From Prostheceraeus crozeri (Eukaryota > Platyhelminthes > Polycladida > Euryleptidae): a stretch of DNA of 64,000 bases. Made by a program: the position numbers and the translations under genes. Each line of letters starts with the position of its first letter. Position 1 is the first letter of the stretch. Positions 48,688 to 59,025 of the stretch are shown in pieces. The notes beneath the pieces were generated by a model. It had not been told where the DNA came from. It was given only the letters and a program-made list of their open reading frames with translations, and did not search any database. The stretch spans positions 58,759-122,758 of the forward strand of contig CAJQUW010001396.1 in the NCBI GenBank assembly GCA_907163375.1, written 5' to 3'.

Positions 48688-49515
48688 ATGGATAAAATTA
48701 GAGCTGATAATTTTAAAAGAATAAAACAATTAGAAGAGTTAATAAAACAAAGAAATATTATGAAAGAAAATCATCTTCAACATAGAATGATAAAAGCTGG
48801 TATTCAATCTGATATGTTTGAAAAAATGCAGCAAACCGAACAAGTAAAAACTGATTTTGAAAAAACTATGAAACCATTTAAAACTCTTGAAAAAGAAAGT
48901 ACAAATAATGATAAACAAATTGATATAACAGATCCAGAGCACAAAACTATATTAGATGACTATGGATTACTAGAATCAAACATTAATAAGAAATTACCAA
49001 AATCTATGCAATTTGAACATTCTATTTCATTTATAGATGGAAAAATAATACCTAGATTTTATCTCGGACAAAAAGAAATATTTCCACAACCTTTTCGAGG
49101 TTTAATTTTTTCACCAGATAAATCTCCTTTTAATTTAGATAGAAATTTTGTTAATCTTTTAAGAGGAGCAGATTTAAATAATTATGCTGTAGAAGATCTT
49201 ATAAAATATAAAGCTATGTTAGACAGAGTTGGTGCAGTAAAATCTCTAAGACGTTATAAACAATTAGAAAATTTATTATCAACGGGAGTTAAAGTAGGAA
49301 AAGGTTTATCTGAAAAACAGAAAACAGAAACAACCATATTTTTACCAGATGATCCACAAGAATTACTAAATAGATTAAATATTTTAATATCTGCAATAAA
49401 AGAAGGACATAATTCTAGTTTCAATGAAATTCATGCTATATTGAAAAGACTGTTAGAAAAGAAGATTCTAAATGAAGGGGATTATAAAAGTGTAGCTGAA
49501 ATATGTTGTTTCTAA
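48688..49515 (+). CDS. Conserved adintovirus protein of unknown function
   Basis: 275 residues, starting at the ATG within tttaaaaATGg. The N-terminal third is a charged coiled coil (KRIKQLEELIKQRN and onward), and the middle is globular (SISFIDGKIIPRFYLGQKEI). The C-terminus carries LPDDPQELLNRLNILISAIK then HNSSFNEIHAILKRLLEKK, a pattern I associate with a conserved Polinton/adintovirus protein of unknown role. It sits between the membrane protein and the penton-like gene, same strand, suggesting a structural or assembly task. Intact. Confidence 0.65.
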   Translation: MDKIRADNFKRIKQLEELIKQRNIMKENHLQHRMIKAGIQSDMFEKMQQTEQVKTDFEKTMKPFKTLEKESTNNDKQIDITDPEHKTILDDYGLLESNINKKLPKSMQFEHSISFIDGKIIPRFYLGQKEIFPQPFRGLIFSPDKSPFNLDRNFVNLLRGADLNNYAVEDLIKYKAMLDRVGAVKSLRRYKQLENLLSTGVKVGKGLSEKQKTETTIFLPDDPQELLNRLNILISAIKEGHNSSFNEIHAILKRLLEKKILNEGDYKSVAEICCF

Positions 49516-49517
49516 TT

Positions 49518-49592
49518 TTTATCTATGATTTTTATTTATGATTTTTATCTATGATTTTTATCTATGATTTTTATCTACGATTTTTATCTATA
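49518..49592. repeat. 13-bp AT-rich tandem repeat
   Basis: About six copies of atctatgattttt with small changes between two viral genes; ends just before the tttaaaaATG start of the next gene. Confidence 0.85.
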
Positions 49593-49620
49593 ATATTAAT
49601 TTAATTTTTTTAGTTTAAAA

Positions 49621-50409
49621 ATGTGTTCAGCAGATTTAGACAAAATTAATAATCATTTAGAAAATTTGACACAGATTTTGGGTTCATCAAAATTTAGTAC
49701 GACGTTAAAAATTATAACAACTACTTCATCACACACTTGTAATTTAGAACCCATTCTACATTTAGAACAGAATAAAAATTATCAAATTGCATTGACTAGT
49801 TTCTCTACATTTAACACTATTCAAAATGTTATAAAAGATGTGAATGATCAATTTAGATATTCTACTGATAAAGGCAAAACATGGAAAATATTAACTTTTC
49901 TTCCTGGTTCTTACGAAGTTGAATCAATATCAAATGAAATTAAGAGACATTTAGGTATACCATTTAAAGATAAGAAACAATTACATTTTGCAGTTGAACC
50001 GGCAGTCAATAAATTTTCTCTTACTTTAGACGAAAATCATCAAGTTGATTTTAATCATGATAGATCATTGTCAAAGCTATTAGGATTTAATAAACAAACC
50101 TATAGTCAAGGTTATCATTTAGGTGAGAAGATTCCAAAAATAGCTGAAATAAATTCAATTGTTGTACATTGTGACATTATTGAAGGAGGATATATAAATG
50201 GTAAATTGTCAAATTTAATATTCAGTTTTCCAGCTTTTACTGTACCCATTGGTTATAGATTAAATGTATTTCCCCAAACATTAATATATTTCCCTATTAC
50301 AAGAAAAACTATTAACAACATTAACATGAGAATCACTGATGAAAAAGGACAAGAAATAAATTTTGGAGGTGAAGAGATTATGATAGATCTTTTGGTTCGG
50401 GAGGTATAA
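49621..50409 (+). CDS. Penton/minor-capsid-like protein
   Basis: 262 residues, intact. After a short leader it reads IALTSFSTFNTIQNV, then FRYSTDKGKTWKI, LPGSYEVESISNEIKRHLG and KFSLTLDENHQVDF. These alternating beta-strand motifs (ALTSF-TFNSI-N, PGSYE) characterise the penton-like single jelly-roll protein of adintoviruses, as I remember the family. It lies directly before the packaging ATPase on the same strand, the usual neighbourhood. Assignment rests on pattern memory and context, not on an alignment. Confidence 0.6.
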   Translation: MCSADLDKINNHLENLTQILGSSKFSTTLKIITTTSSHTCNLEPILHLEQNKNYQIALTSFSTFNTIQNVIKDVNDQFRYSTDKGKTWKILTFLPGSYEVESISNEIKRHLGIPFKDKKQLHFAVEPAVNKFSLTLDENHQVDFNHDRSLSKLLGFNKQTYSQGYHLGEKIPKIAEINSIVVHCDIIEGGYINGKLSNLIFSFPAFTVPIGYRLNVFPQTLIYFPITRKTINNINMRITDEKGQEINFGGEEIMIDLLVREV

Positions 50410-50500
50410 ACTCCTACGCGAAGCTAGATAAGTCTAATTTTCTTCTTCTTCTTTAGAAACAAAAAATAAAAAAATAAAAATAAAATTTTTTTATTAAAAA

Positions 50501-51268
50501 ATGAGTGAACTACCTCCATTTAATAAAAAAAAACTTAAATTTAATCATCATCCAAATTTATCTAATAAAGTTTTGTCAGTTATTTGTGGAAGATCAGGAT
50601 GTGGAAAAACATATCTATTATTTAAAATTTTAACGACTCCAAACTTTTTGGATTATAACAATCTTATAATTTATACAACAACGGCAGAACAACCCGTCTA
50701 TCAATTTTTAAAATATGGATTTGAAAATAATCTTAAAAAAACAGCAATTGCTTCATTATTCAAAGAATATGAAAAATCTGAAGATGAAGAAGAAATAAGT
50801 TCGTGGTGTGAAGAAGCAGCAAAAAATAATCAGTTAGTTGAAACCAATAAAAATAAGCATATAAAGATGCAACTAATAGATGATAGTGGTAATATGCAAG
50901 ATCCTAGTAAACTAGATAAAACAATGAAACATTGTGTAATTTTTGATGATTGTGTTAATGATAGAAATCAGTCAGTTCAGAGAAATTATTTCACAAGAGG
51001 TAGACATAATAACTGTAGTGTTTTTTATTTAACACAAAGTATGTATTCATTAGACGGAAGTGTTATTAGAAAGAATGCAAATATATTTATACTATTTGAA
51101 ATAAATGCAAGAAACTTAAGTGATTTGTTAAGAGATTTATGTGTAAGAAATAAAGATGAATTTAAACAATCGTGTAGCAATGCTTGGTCAAAAGATTATG
51201 GATTCATTACAATTAATATTGATAAAAAAATTCATGATAGAGTTATCGAACAATTGTTCTCTGACTAG
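50501..51268 (+). CDS. A32/FtsK-HerA-type DNA packaging ATPase
   Basis: 255 residues, intact. Walker A is GRSGCGKT (residues 30-37), Walker B VIFDD (146-150), followed by a TRGRHNN segment and YLTQSMYSL (sensor-like) at about 165-185. Small size and this motif order match the viral packaging ATPases of Polintons and related viruses, which pump the genome into the capsid. The start ATG follows ttattaaaaa. The gene ends in TAG next to a cluster of GC-rich hairpins and faces the polymerase gene. Confidence 0.88.
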   Translation: MSELPPFNKKKLKFNHHPNLSNKVLSVICGRSGCGKTYLLFKILTTPNFLDYNNLIIYTTTAEQPVYQFLKYGFENNLKKTAIASLFKEYEKSEDEEEISSWCEEAAKNNQLVETNKNKHIKMQLIDDSGNMQDPSKLDKTMKHCVIFDDCVNDRNQSVQRNYFTRGRHNNCSVFYLTQSMYSLDGSVIRKNANIFILFEINARNLSDLLRDLCVRNKDEFKQSCSNAWSKDYGFITINIDKKIHDRVIEQLFSD

Positions 51269-51306
51269 GCTTCGCCTCGAGGGGCTTCGCCCCGACTGAA
51301 AGTCGA
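51266..51306. terminator. Triple hairpin cluster between convergent viral genes
   Basis: Three back-to-back small palindromes: ggc-ttc-gcc (51268-51276), ggggc-ttc-gcccc (51281-51293) and gact-gaa-agtc (51294-51304), right after the ATPase stop codon. They belong to the GC-rich palindrome family dispersed in this virus. A terminator role is possible but inferred only from position. Confidence 0.5.
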
Positions 51307-51410
51307 TAGAACATTTGTTTACCGAGTGATAAAAAATATACAAATATAGTGTTATAATATTTTATTATTTTTTATTTTATGTATATATCAAATTTGTCTA
51401 TCTTAGAAAA

Positions 51411-54400
51411 TTAAAAAGGTTCAGTAGTTATTCCATCAGGCAAAATTTTTCTTTTATCATCAAATGGATCTAATGCTAATTTATGTTCTTCTTTTAAATA
51501 CATTTTATGTTTTTTTGAATTAAGTCTATAATTACATGCTGTTTTTATTTCATTATTAAATAATGCATTCTTATAATCTTGAAATGTTATTTGATTAGCC
51601 ACTGATGCCTTTGAAATTCCTTTTAATGTTTTATGTGTTTTAATATTATTAGTTGTATCATAACAGTAACATTTAGATTTTAAAAATATAGCTTCTGTTA
51701 TGAAATCTTCATTTCCTTCTAATTCATCTTTTACTTTACATAAATCAGAAGGATGAATGATATCTTTTATTTTATTAATTTCTTCATCAAGTGTAGAATT
51801 ATACGGTATTGTTAATTCTAAGAAAACAGAATCGGTATCTGTAAAGTGTAATTTATAGTTTTTGCCATAAGCAGGTGCTAAATAATCATATATAAATCTA
51901 TACATAAATAGTTTAGCTAATTCTAATATAGTGAAACCAATGAAATTAAACTTATCATGTTTTACGCTGATTCGACGTAAATGTACAGCACATAGTTCAT
52001 CACTAAATCTAGTAGTTCTTTTATATGTAGGTTTCCTTGTTAAATTTTGAAACCTATCTTTATCATAAACTATTTCAATATTTTGTCTATTACGCACATT
52101 TTCTAAAGTCTTACCATAAAATGCATTATTCATTAATTTGAAGAACACGTTTCCAAAATCATCTTTATTTCTTTTAGCTATTTTGCGTTTTTCAATATTG
52201 AACTCTATATAATTTTTTAACCACCTAGATTTTTGATAAAATAGTTTTCGATGTATTTTGGTGAGAATCATTCCATGATCTAAATACCAATCTAGCATTC
52301 TTCCTTCAACAACATACTTTCCTTTATTGCTTTGTGTTAACATAAGTTTTTTTGTTGGTTTGTATTTTTTAGGAATTAAAGATTTTTGATAATCTGAAAA
52401 ATCTTCTATATTAGGAATTTTGTTTTCGGGACAGAAAGGAAAATATTTTGTTTTATCTTTTATTTCATCAGGGTATACTAAATCAACTTCATATATATAA
52501 CCATGATTATAATTTCCATCACATGTTTTTTGATAATCAAGAATATTACACCATGACATTTCACCTGTTGGTAATTCTTGTATCATGCAAGAAGAATATA
52601 AGCTATTAAAATCATAATATAACAAATAGTTTTCTCTCATGATTTCATCAACTGCTGCTTGACTATCTTCATTTGATATAAGTCCTTCTATATTTTGATT
52701 AAACAATTTTATAAACTGATCACTTTCTTCTGGAGATAAAGGTTTCATTATTCCATAATCATCAGGATTTACTTTTTTATTGTAACACTGTACATAACGA
52801 TTACCTAAAACTGATGAAACTCCACCTCTAATTCCAGATTCAAAAAATAATAATTTATCATATGTATTTTCTTTATAATGTTTAAGTTTAACGGACTTTG
52901 TCCTAGAGCCATCGGCTTGAACACCAGTATGTTTTAATCCTGCTAGCCATGTTAAACCTGGTGTAGAATAACAATAACATGGATCTATTCCGTAATATTC
53001 TAAACACATGTCACGAAAGTTTTCGAAAAGATCAGCTAGTATTAATACATCTATCTGAAGATATTTCATTGTATAATCATACATTGTTTTACAATTTAAC
53101 TCTCTCCAATTTTTTTCAGCTTCTGCATAGTCTTCGTCAGATAATTGTGATTGTTTTAATGTTGATTTAAATTTATTTATTGGAGGAAGTTGTTCTTCTT
53201 CCATAATTTTATTCACAGAATTAAAATCAGTCTTCGACTGTGAACCACAGGTTTTATCTCCAGTTATGTACTCATACGGAAATATTCCTTTTAAAGGTTT
53301 TAAATTATATTTATTTAATATTTTACATTGTTCAGATTTCAAAGTTTTTCCCATAACATCTAATGAATAAGGAGTAAAAAATCTAAATGCATCTAAAATT
53401 CTAATACAACCTAATTGCATTGAAAAATATTCTTCTTCTGTTTTACATAGTACATTTATTTTTTGTTGTTGTAATTTTTCAGATGAAAATAAATCTTTCA
53501 TTACTAGATGGTAATCATATTTAGAACCATTATAGAAATATAGAGGAACAAAGTTATATTTAAATTTATTAGCATTTAGATTACAAGAATTATGTGCTGC
53601 ACCTCTATATAATCCATTTAGATGATCATGATCTTTTACCTTATCAAGATATCTACCTTTGCCATTTTTATAATTTTTTGTAAATTCTTTTCCACAGTAA
53701 TAACATTTTGTTTCATTAATAAAATTTAATTTTTCTTTTTCTGTTAATGGCATCATTGGAATATTTGTTTCAAGCAATTGTGAAAAATAATTTTGTAATT
53801 CTTCTACTTTCTTTGTAAACATTTCTGAACTATCTTCACCATAGTATTGAAAATATTCTGATTTAAATAATTCAGGATAATTTGAATGAATGTACATTCC
53901 CCAACATAATGGTTTTTGTTCAAATAAATATTTTTCTTTGCTTTGTTCAGCTGCACTTTTTTCATAATTAAAAACCGAAGGTTCTAGGGCTTGGCCCGTA
54001 CCATTTTCAGAATTATAATTTTCAGAATCGGGTGAAGCCCTGGAACTTTCCGTTCGATTTTGTGTCATATTAACATTATATGCTTCGAAATCACAATAAA
54101 TAGTAAAGGGTACTTTATTTTTCAAAGAATGTCTATTATATTCTAAATAATCATCTTTAGGAAATGTGTTTCTGACTGCTTCATTTTGTTGGCAATTCTC
54201 CAAATGTCTATTCATTTCTTCTTTAGTTCTAAAACTTGTCATACATTGGAGACAAGGAAAATTGGCATTATCTGAAGTTTTTGTGAATATAGAAACATCT
54301 TTACACAATATAAAATGACCCTGATAATATAATATATTCGCTTGTGCTGGCTGTTTTGTCTGTTCTAGTTTTTCAAATTTATCTTGATATATTTCATGTG

Positions 54401-54935
54401 TTTCATCAATTTCTTTTGTAAGATTAAATGTATTTCGATGAAAATTTTGATTTAATATTTGTAACTGATAACTATATTCTTTATCATATTGTTCTTTATA
54501 TTGTTGTAGACATTTTTTTAAAGATTCATTTATTTTTTGATTGGTTTCATTTTCTTCATTATTTAATTCTTTATTGTCTTCATTATTTTCTTCATTTAAT
54601 TTTTGAATCGTTTCTATCTTATTTTGATATTTATGGCCATATTCTTGTACTAATATTTTTGTTTGTTGTTGATAATCTGTTTTACATTTTTGTAAACATT
54701 TATTTAAATTTTGTAATTTTTGTTGATATTCTGATAATAGAGATAAATATTTGTAATTATAATCATCATTACGTCCTTTATAATTATTATGACTAATCAT
54801 TATTGGTGATAGTGTTTTTATAATTTCAAATTTTTCAGTACATATTATATTTCCTTGGTAAAAAATATTATGATGCATGTAATTTCCCCTATCATTATAT
54901 ACTATTTCTGATTGACATAAATTTTTATTATTCAA
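51411..54935 (-). pseudogene. Protein-primed family B DNA polymerase, main part (downstream of a TAA)
   Basis: 1,174 codons open, in frame with the piece at 54936-56018 and separated from it only by a TAA stop. Numbering from 54935: a coiled-coil insertion (about 60-195, QQKLQNLNKCLQKC and onward), a Cys-His finger (FPCLQCMTSFRTKEE...H..NC, 227-248), exonuclease I CDFEA (281-285), an HNH/endonuclease VII-like zinc cluster (CYYCGKEF ... KDHDHLNGLYRGAAHNSC, 411-451), exonuclease III LQIDVLILAD (about 626-635), Pol A DFNSLY (775-780), Pol B KLMNNAFYGKT (933-943) and Pol C DTDS (1033-1036). All polymerase motifs look intact. It copies the viral genome from a protein primer. It has no ATG near its 5' edge, so expression would need readthrough or an internal start; otherwise the gene is broken. 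Two palindrome-derived peptides (ESSRASPD, GQALEPS) lie just after exonuclease I. Confidence 0.9.
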
Positions 54936-56018
54936 TTAAAATTTTTTTGAATCGGAGTAAAGTGGAGTAATTTTACCAATAGAAACATAATTCACATTTA
55001 ATTCAAAAACATTTACTTCTATTAAATTTTTATTCTTTTTATGAAACTTTTTTAACCTATTATAATCATATGGAAATTCATCTAAGCCATCAGAAAGATC
55101 AAATTCATTTATGTATTCTTCTTTATTGTAATGACTTAGTCTTTCTTTGTGATATTTTGCAGGATGTAAATGTGCTATAATACTCCACAGAAAACAATAA
55201 TCATCTTCATTTTTTATGTTGATTATTTGTGGTGAACTGAAAGGCAAAGGAACATAACTACCACCAGTATTATTTTTATATTTATCAATTACTATTTTCT
55301 TAGATAGTATTTTAACAAATCTCCAACCAGATTCACGTAACTGGGCTTCAATTATACAATTTTCTAATTTAAGTATCATCGATTCAAATATGGGTTGTAT
55401 ATCATTTACATTATGAATTTCTTGTGAATTTGTAAAATGTCCTTGTATTATTTCTTCAGGAATTCCATCAGGTCCATTTTTTGTATAAAGTACTTCTACA
55501 ATCATATAACATTTGAAAGATTTCTTAAATATATTATAAAAGTTTGTTAATACATTATAAAAAGTTTCATCGGTTTCATTATGTTCAACGGGCGAAGCCC
55601 TGGAAGACATCTCCGATGTCCCGTGCACAGATTCATTAAATAAATATTTTATATCTATTACCGCTTCATCGGTTCGTTCAGCTTCATCAAATTCATCAGT
55701 ATCGCTAAATAAATATCTTCCATCTGGTACGGGCGAAGCCCTAGAAGACATCTCCGATGTCCCATGTATGGTCTCATCTTCACTATTAAAAACTTTTTTA
55801 TATTCCGAATGTGAATAATCATCAAACATTTTTTTAACTTTTATATCAGTAGACAATGTTTCTAGATAGTTTTTATAACTATTTAATTTTAATATATTTC
55901 CTTCATCAACTCGTTCTACATTTTGTAAATGCAATTTACTATTTAAATGAGATTGATAACTTCTTTTTGTTTGCAACTTTTTTTTACATAAGTTACAATA
56001 AAACTTGGTATTTTCCAT
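54936..56018 (-). pseudogene. DNA polymerase B, N-terminal part (ends at an in-frame TAA)
   Basis: 360 residues from an ATG after an A-rich leader (56018). It starts with a C2H2 zinc finger (FYCNLCKKKLQTKRSYQSH, then LH). The C-terminal part (about 265-340: DDYCFLWSIIAHLHP, then KNLIEVNVFELN) matches the conserved N-terminal region of adintovirus polymerases as I remember them, and the frame runs straight into the main part after TAA (54938-54936). It is therefore one gene with a single stop and not two genes, unless the stop is read through. Between are two copies of HGTSEMSSRASPV encoded by palindromic repeats at 55590-55620 and 55731-55761. Confidence 0.8.
55590..55622. repeat. GC-rich palindromic repeat inside a viral gene (example copy)
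   Basis: gggcgaagccc (55590-55600) followed by the second palindrome gacatctccgatgtc (55605-55619). An almost identical pair lies at 55731-55761 in the same gene. Other members: 51281-51293, 53987-53997, 54030-54040, 56671-56696, 58853-58889, 61040-61052 and 62477-62501; related small palindromes are at 58517-58531, 61585-61599, 61603-61613 and 61630-61640. They stand out as GC-rich islands in AT-rich DNA and are read in frame. Confidence 0.85.
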
Positions 56019-56163
56019 TTTTTTTATTTTTTAAAGAAAAAATTTGTGTTTTAATTTTAGATATAAACATTTTAATATCAAGGACTTGAGTGTTATTTTA
56101 TATTATTATATATTACACGTTCTTTAGTTATTTTTTTTCTTTATCATATTAAGTTTTATCATA

Positions 56164-57282
56164 TTAAGTTTCATCATACAATGTTTTATCAAAAGATAAT
56201 TTAAATTTATTTTCACTAACTATTGATTCTTCATCATCATAAATTGATTCTTCATCATCATCATAAATTACACTTTTTGGGATTGGATACCATTCCCTGA
56301 TAGGAATATCTAATTCTAAATTACATTTCTTATCTGATAATAATATAATAGAGAAAAATATTGGTCTTTGTTCTCTTTTGGAAAATTTAATAACACCACT
56401 ATAATCTGAATCACTTTTAGTTTTTATTAAAGATGATAAAATTTTAAATTGATTAGATGTAAATCCTAATTTAAACTTTGTAGACCCGACACATAGTTGT
56501 CTAACAGTATCTTCAACTATACCATCATTATTATTTTCAATTGTAAGAAAATGAAATTTAGATAAATTTTTATAATTACTAATATTTTTATAATCTTTTT
56601 TACCATTTACACCATTTTCAGATGTTTCAGAATCATCATCTATATTATTATCATAAGATTCTTTAAGATCGGGCAAAGCCCTAGAACCTTCGGTTCGTTT
56701 ATTATGATTATGGTCATTGTTAATAGTATAAGGTGTTGTCCACATATAAATTTTCTCTTGTTGAGCTAAACCATTTATATAAGATTTCAATAAATTAATA
56801 TTTAAGTTGGAATATAATCCTATATACGTATCATCATCATATCTTTGGGGCATTTCTAATGTTTCTTGTTTATAAATTGTGTCTCTATAATAAACTTGAC
56901 ATAATAATTCTTCATTATGTTTTTTACTCTCTATGTGAATGTTATATTGATTTTGTTTATCAACAAATAATCTTATTTTTTCTTTGGAAAAAGATTTTAA
57001 TTTTTTAACTAATTCTTTAATATTGATATAATTAATAATTTTATTTTCTATCCAATCAGTATTACTAATCGGCAAAACTGCTCTGATAAACCCATATACA
57101 TTATTATGACCTATTATAACCATATTTTCTTTATTTAATTCAACATAAGCTACATCATTATATTTGCTTACAATCTCCATAAATTTTATAAACGGGTCTC
57201 CTGGAAATAAACAATAGTTAGTTTCTATAGAAGGTAAACCTTTAGTCTGTTCTCTAAATATTTCGGCTTGTAATTCAAACAA
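56164..57282 (-). CDS. Possible sliding-clamp (PCNA-like) protein, start unclear
   Basis: 372 codons counted from a TTG at 57282. The frame is open about 50 codons further upstream (to about 57436) with no ATG; the first in-frame Met is about residue 35. The first half (FPGDPFIKFMEIVSKYNDV, then NINLLKSYINGL) and the second (KFKLGFTSNQFKILSSLIK, then PIFFSIILLSD) have the order of helices and strands of a PCNA-type clamp, which would fit a replication gene beside the polymerase. This is structural pattern reading only. A palindromic repeat (56671-56696) encodes EGSRALPD in the acidic linker between the halves. The A-rich leader with ATG (about 57434) is out of frame with this ORF, so a small frameshift may have cut off the start. 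Confidence 0.4.
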   Translation of the reverse strand: MFELQAEIFREQTKGLPSIETNYCLFPGDPFIKFMEIVSKYNDVAYVELNKENMVIIGHNNVYGFIRAVLPISNTDWIENKIINYINIKELVKKLKSFSKEKIRLFVDKQNQYNIHIESKKHNEELLCQVYYRDTIYKQETLEMPQRYDDDTYIGLYSNLNINLLKSYINGLAQQEKIYMWTTPYTINNDHNHNKRTEGSRALPDLKESYDNNIDDDSETSENGVNGKKDYKNISNYKNLSKFHFLTIENNNDGIVEDTVRQLCVGSTKFKLGFTSNQFKILSSLIKTKSDSDYSGVIKFSKREQRPIFFSIILLSDKKCNLELDIPIREWYPIPKSVIYDDDEESIYDDEESIVSENKFKLSFDKTLYDET

Positions 57283-57462
57283 AAGATTAACATCTATACA
57301 TGGATTATTATTATTATTATTATCAAAACATTTATTTTCAAATCCCGTTGATCTCGTCGAATAAGAAGAACAGGATGATGCGGACGAATATAATTTTTTT
57401 AAATTTGCTTTATCATTTTTTTATTTTTATTAGAAAAAATTTTATTTTTTTATTGTTAAAAA

Positions 57463-58348
57463 ATGATGTTACCAAATGTTGGTGGAGGTGCATATATCCC
57501 GAATAATCGTGAATTAGAAATATAGATAGAAAATTATATCATGAAAACTGGAGACGTTTTATCTGGTCCATTGCATCTTTCTATTCTTCCGCAACAAAAT
57601 AGAGTTGACAAATAAACAGTATGTTGATACACAAATCAATGACTTAAAAGAAAAATATATAAACGATGTTTTGGTTCCATTGATGAATGAATTGAAGTTG
57701 CTTAAACTTAATGACAAATCATTAAACGAAAAATTATTAAAACTTGATAAAAAGGATAGAGAGCTAGAAGCAGATATAGCAAAACTTTTTAAAAAGATTT
57801 CAGAACAATCAAAAATTTTAATATTACTTTCTATAAATTTAAAATCTGCAGTCATTAAAAATAAACATCAGATACAACTATTGAAAGAACAATTAGAAGA
57901 TGAAATAGAAAATCTACCTGAAAGAATAAAAAAAAATTTAAAGCAATTACAAACTACATTCCAAAAAAGTGTTGATGAATTAAGTTCTAAAATTACTCAA
58001 CAAATGAAAAAGATGAATAGAATAATAAATGAAGTAAACTCGCTTAATCAAAAAGTTGATAAAATGAAAACTCTTAAAATCAATTTAGAAAATGAGTTAA
58101 AGAAAAATTTACAAGAAAACTCTAAAGAAAATAAAGAACAGTTAGATTCTGTTAAAAGACAATTAGATGTTCTTAAAATTAAGTTAAATGCACTTCAAAC
58201 GGCATTGAAGATAAATCAGGAGAAAATGCAAGTTAATAGAAAAGAAATTAAAGTACATCACACGCTGCTTGACGCAATAGATAAAGTTCAACAGTCAATT
58301 AATAAAGTTATCTCGAAGTTGTTGTCCATTCACAAACGTAAATCTTAA
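57463..58348 (+). pseudogene. Fibre-like coiled-coil protein, broken by TAG and a frameshift
   Basis: A start with the usual leader (ttgttaaaaaATG, 57463) opens MMLPNVGGGAYIPNNRELEI and stops at TAG (57523-57525). The same frame continues with MKTGDVLSGPLHLSILPQQN, a phrase typical of fibre proteins (G-D-x-L/M-S-G-x-L), and the expected KQYVDTQI follows in another frame (from about 57605). The rest, to 58348, is a continuous coiled coil of about 230 residues rich in Lys/Leu/Glu. So one fibre gene is split by a stop and one indel. Likely once a capsid spike or attachment fibre; not functional as read. Confidence 0.65.
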
Positions 58349-58390
58349 CACGTAGATATTTTTCCCAAAAGTCAAATTTAATCCTAAAAA

Positions 58391-58933
58391 ATGCCTATAA
58401 TTTATAAACACAATCTTAAACATTTTGCTTCAAATCAAAAAATTGCTCATGAACCATCTATGAAATCTGTTTACCATTATGACAGTGTAGAAACAATCGG
58501 AACACAAAAGTTCCTAGGCACCGCAGGTGCCGTTCAAAAAGAAGGGGCTGGCATCTTTTCTGGTATTGGAAGTATCGTTAACTTAATTAAAAATAATAAA
58601 GATTTGATTACATCTGCTGCAAAAGGAGCAGCTGCTATAGGTAGTACAGCTAGTGCAATATCAAATGCTGTCAAGTCTCAAAACGAATTAAAACAACTAG
58701 AAGCTATTCGCAAACTTAGGAATGATTCCGAAGAACTAAAAAATTTAAAAAACCTTTCAGAGGAAACAAAAAACAAAATTGCTAACATAGCTGTGGGGGT
58801 TGAAACCTTGAGGAGCGGAGCACCGTCTGATAGTAAACATAAGAAGAAATCAGGCGTAGCCATAAAACGTTCAATTGAACCTACGGTTCGTTCAATTGAA
58901 GAAATAAGAGGTAATGGTCTAGCAAAATTCTAA
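58391..58933 (+). CDS. Virion core/pVI-like protein
   Basis: 180 residues, ATG in cctaaaaaATGcc, intact. N-terminal polar region, then a Gly/Ala/Ser-rich amphipathic-to-hydrophobic block (AGIFSGIGSIVNLIKNN, then ITSAAKGAAAIGSTASAIS, about 55-95), a charged helix (LKQLEAIRKLRNDSEELKN) and a basic tail. Such Ala/Gly amphipathic blocks resemble minor capsid proteins that disrupt membranes (adenovirus pVI type), placed just before the hexon gene here. Homology is not established. The C-terminal part (about 155-175) is encoded by a palindromic repeat (58853-58889), and GTAGAV by another (58517-58531). Confidence 0.5.
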   Translation: MPIIYKHNLKHFASNQKIAHEPSMKSVYHYDSVETIGTQKFLGTAGAVQKEGAGIFSGIGSIVNLIKNNKDLITSAAKGAAAIGSTASAISNAVKSQNELKQLEAIRKLRNDSEELKNLKNLSEETKNKIANIAVGVETLRSGAPSDSKHKKKSGVAIKRSIEPTVRSIEEIRGNGLAKF

Positions 58934-59025
58934 AATTATATTTTAGTAAAATTTTGTAGCAATTTTTTTAGTAAAAATTTTTTCTGTCTGTGGGAAAAAC
59001 AAAAAGTCAAATTATTTTTATAAAA

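Noticed and set aside
54428-54796. Plus-strand open frame rich in Phe/Tyr/Leu
   Set aside because: Complement of the Lys/Asn/Gln-rich coiled-coil part of the polymerase; shadow frame.
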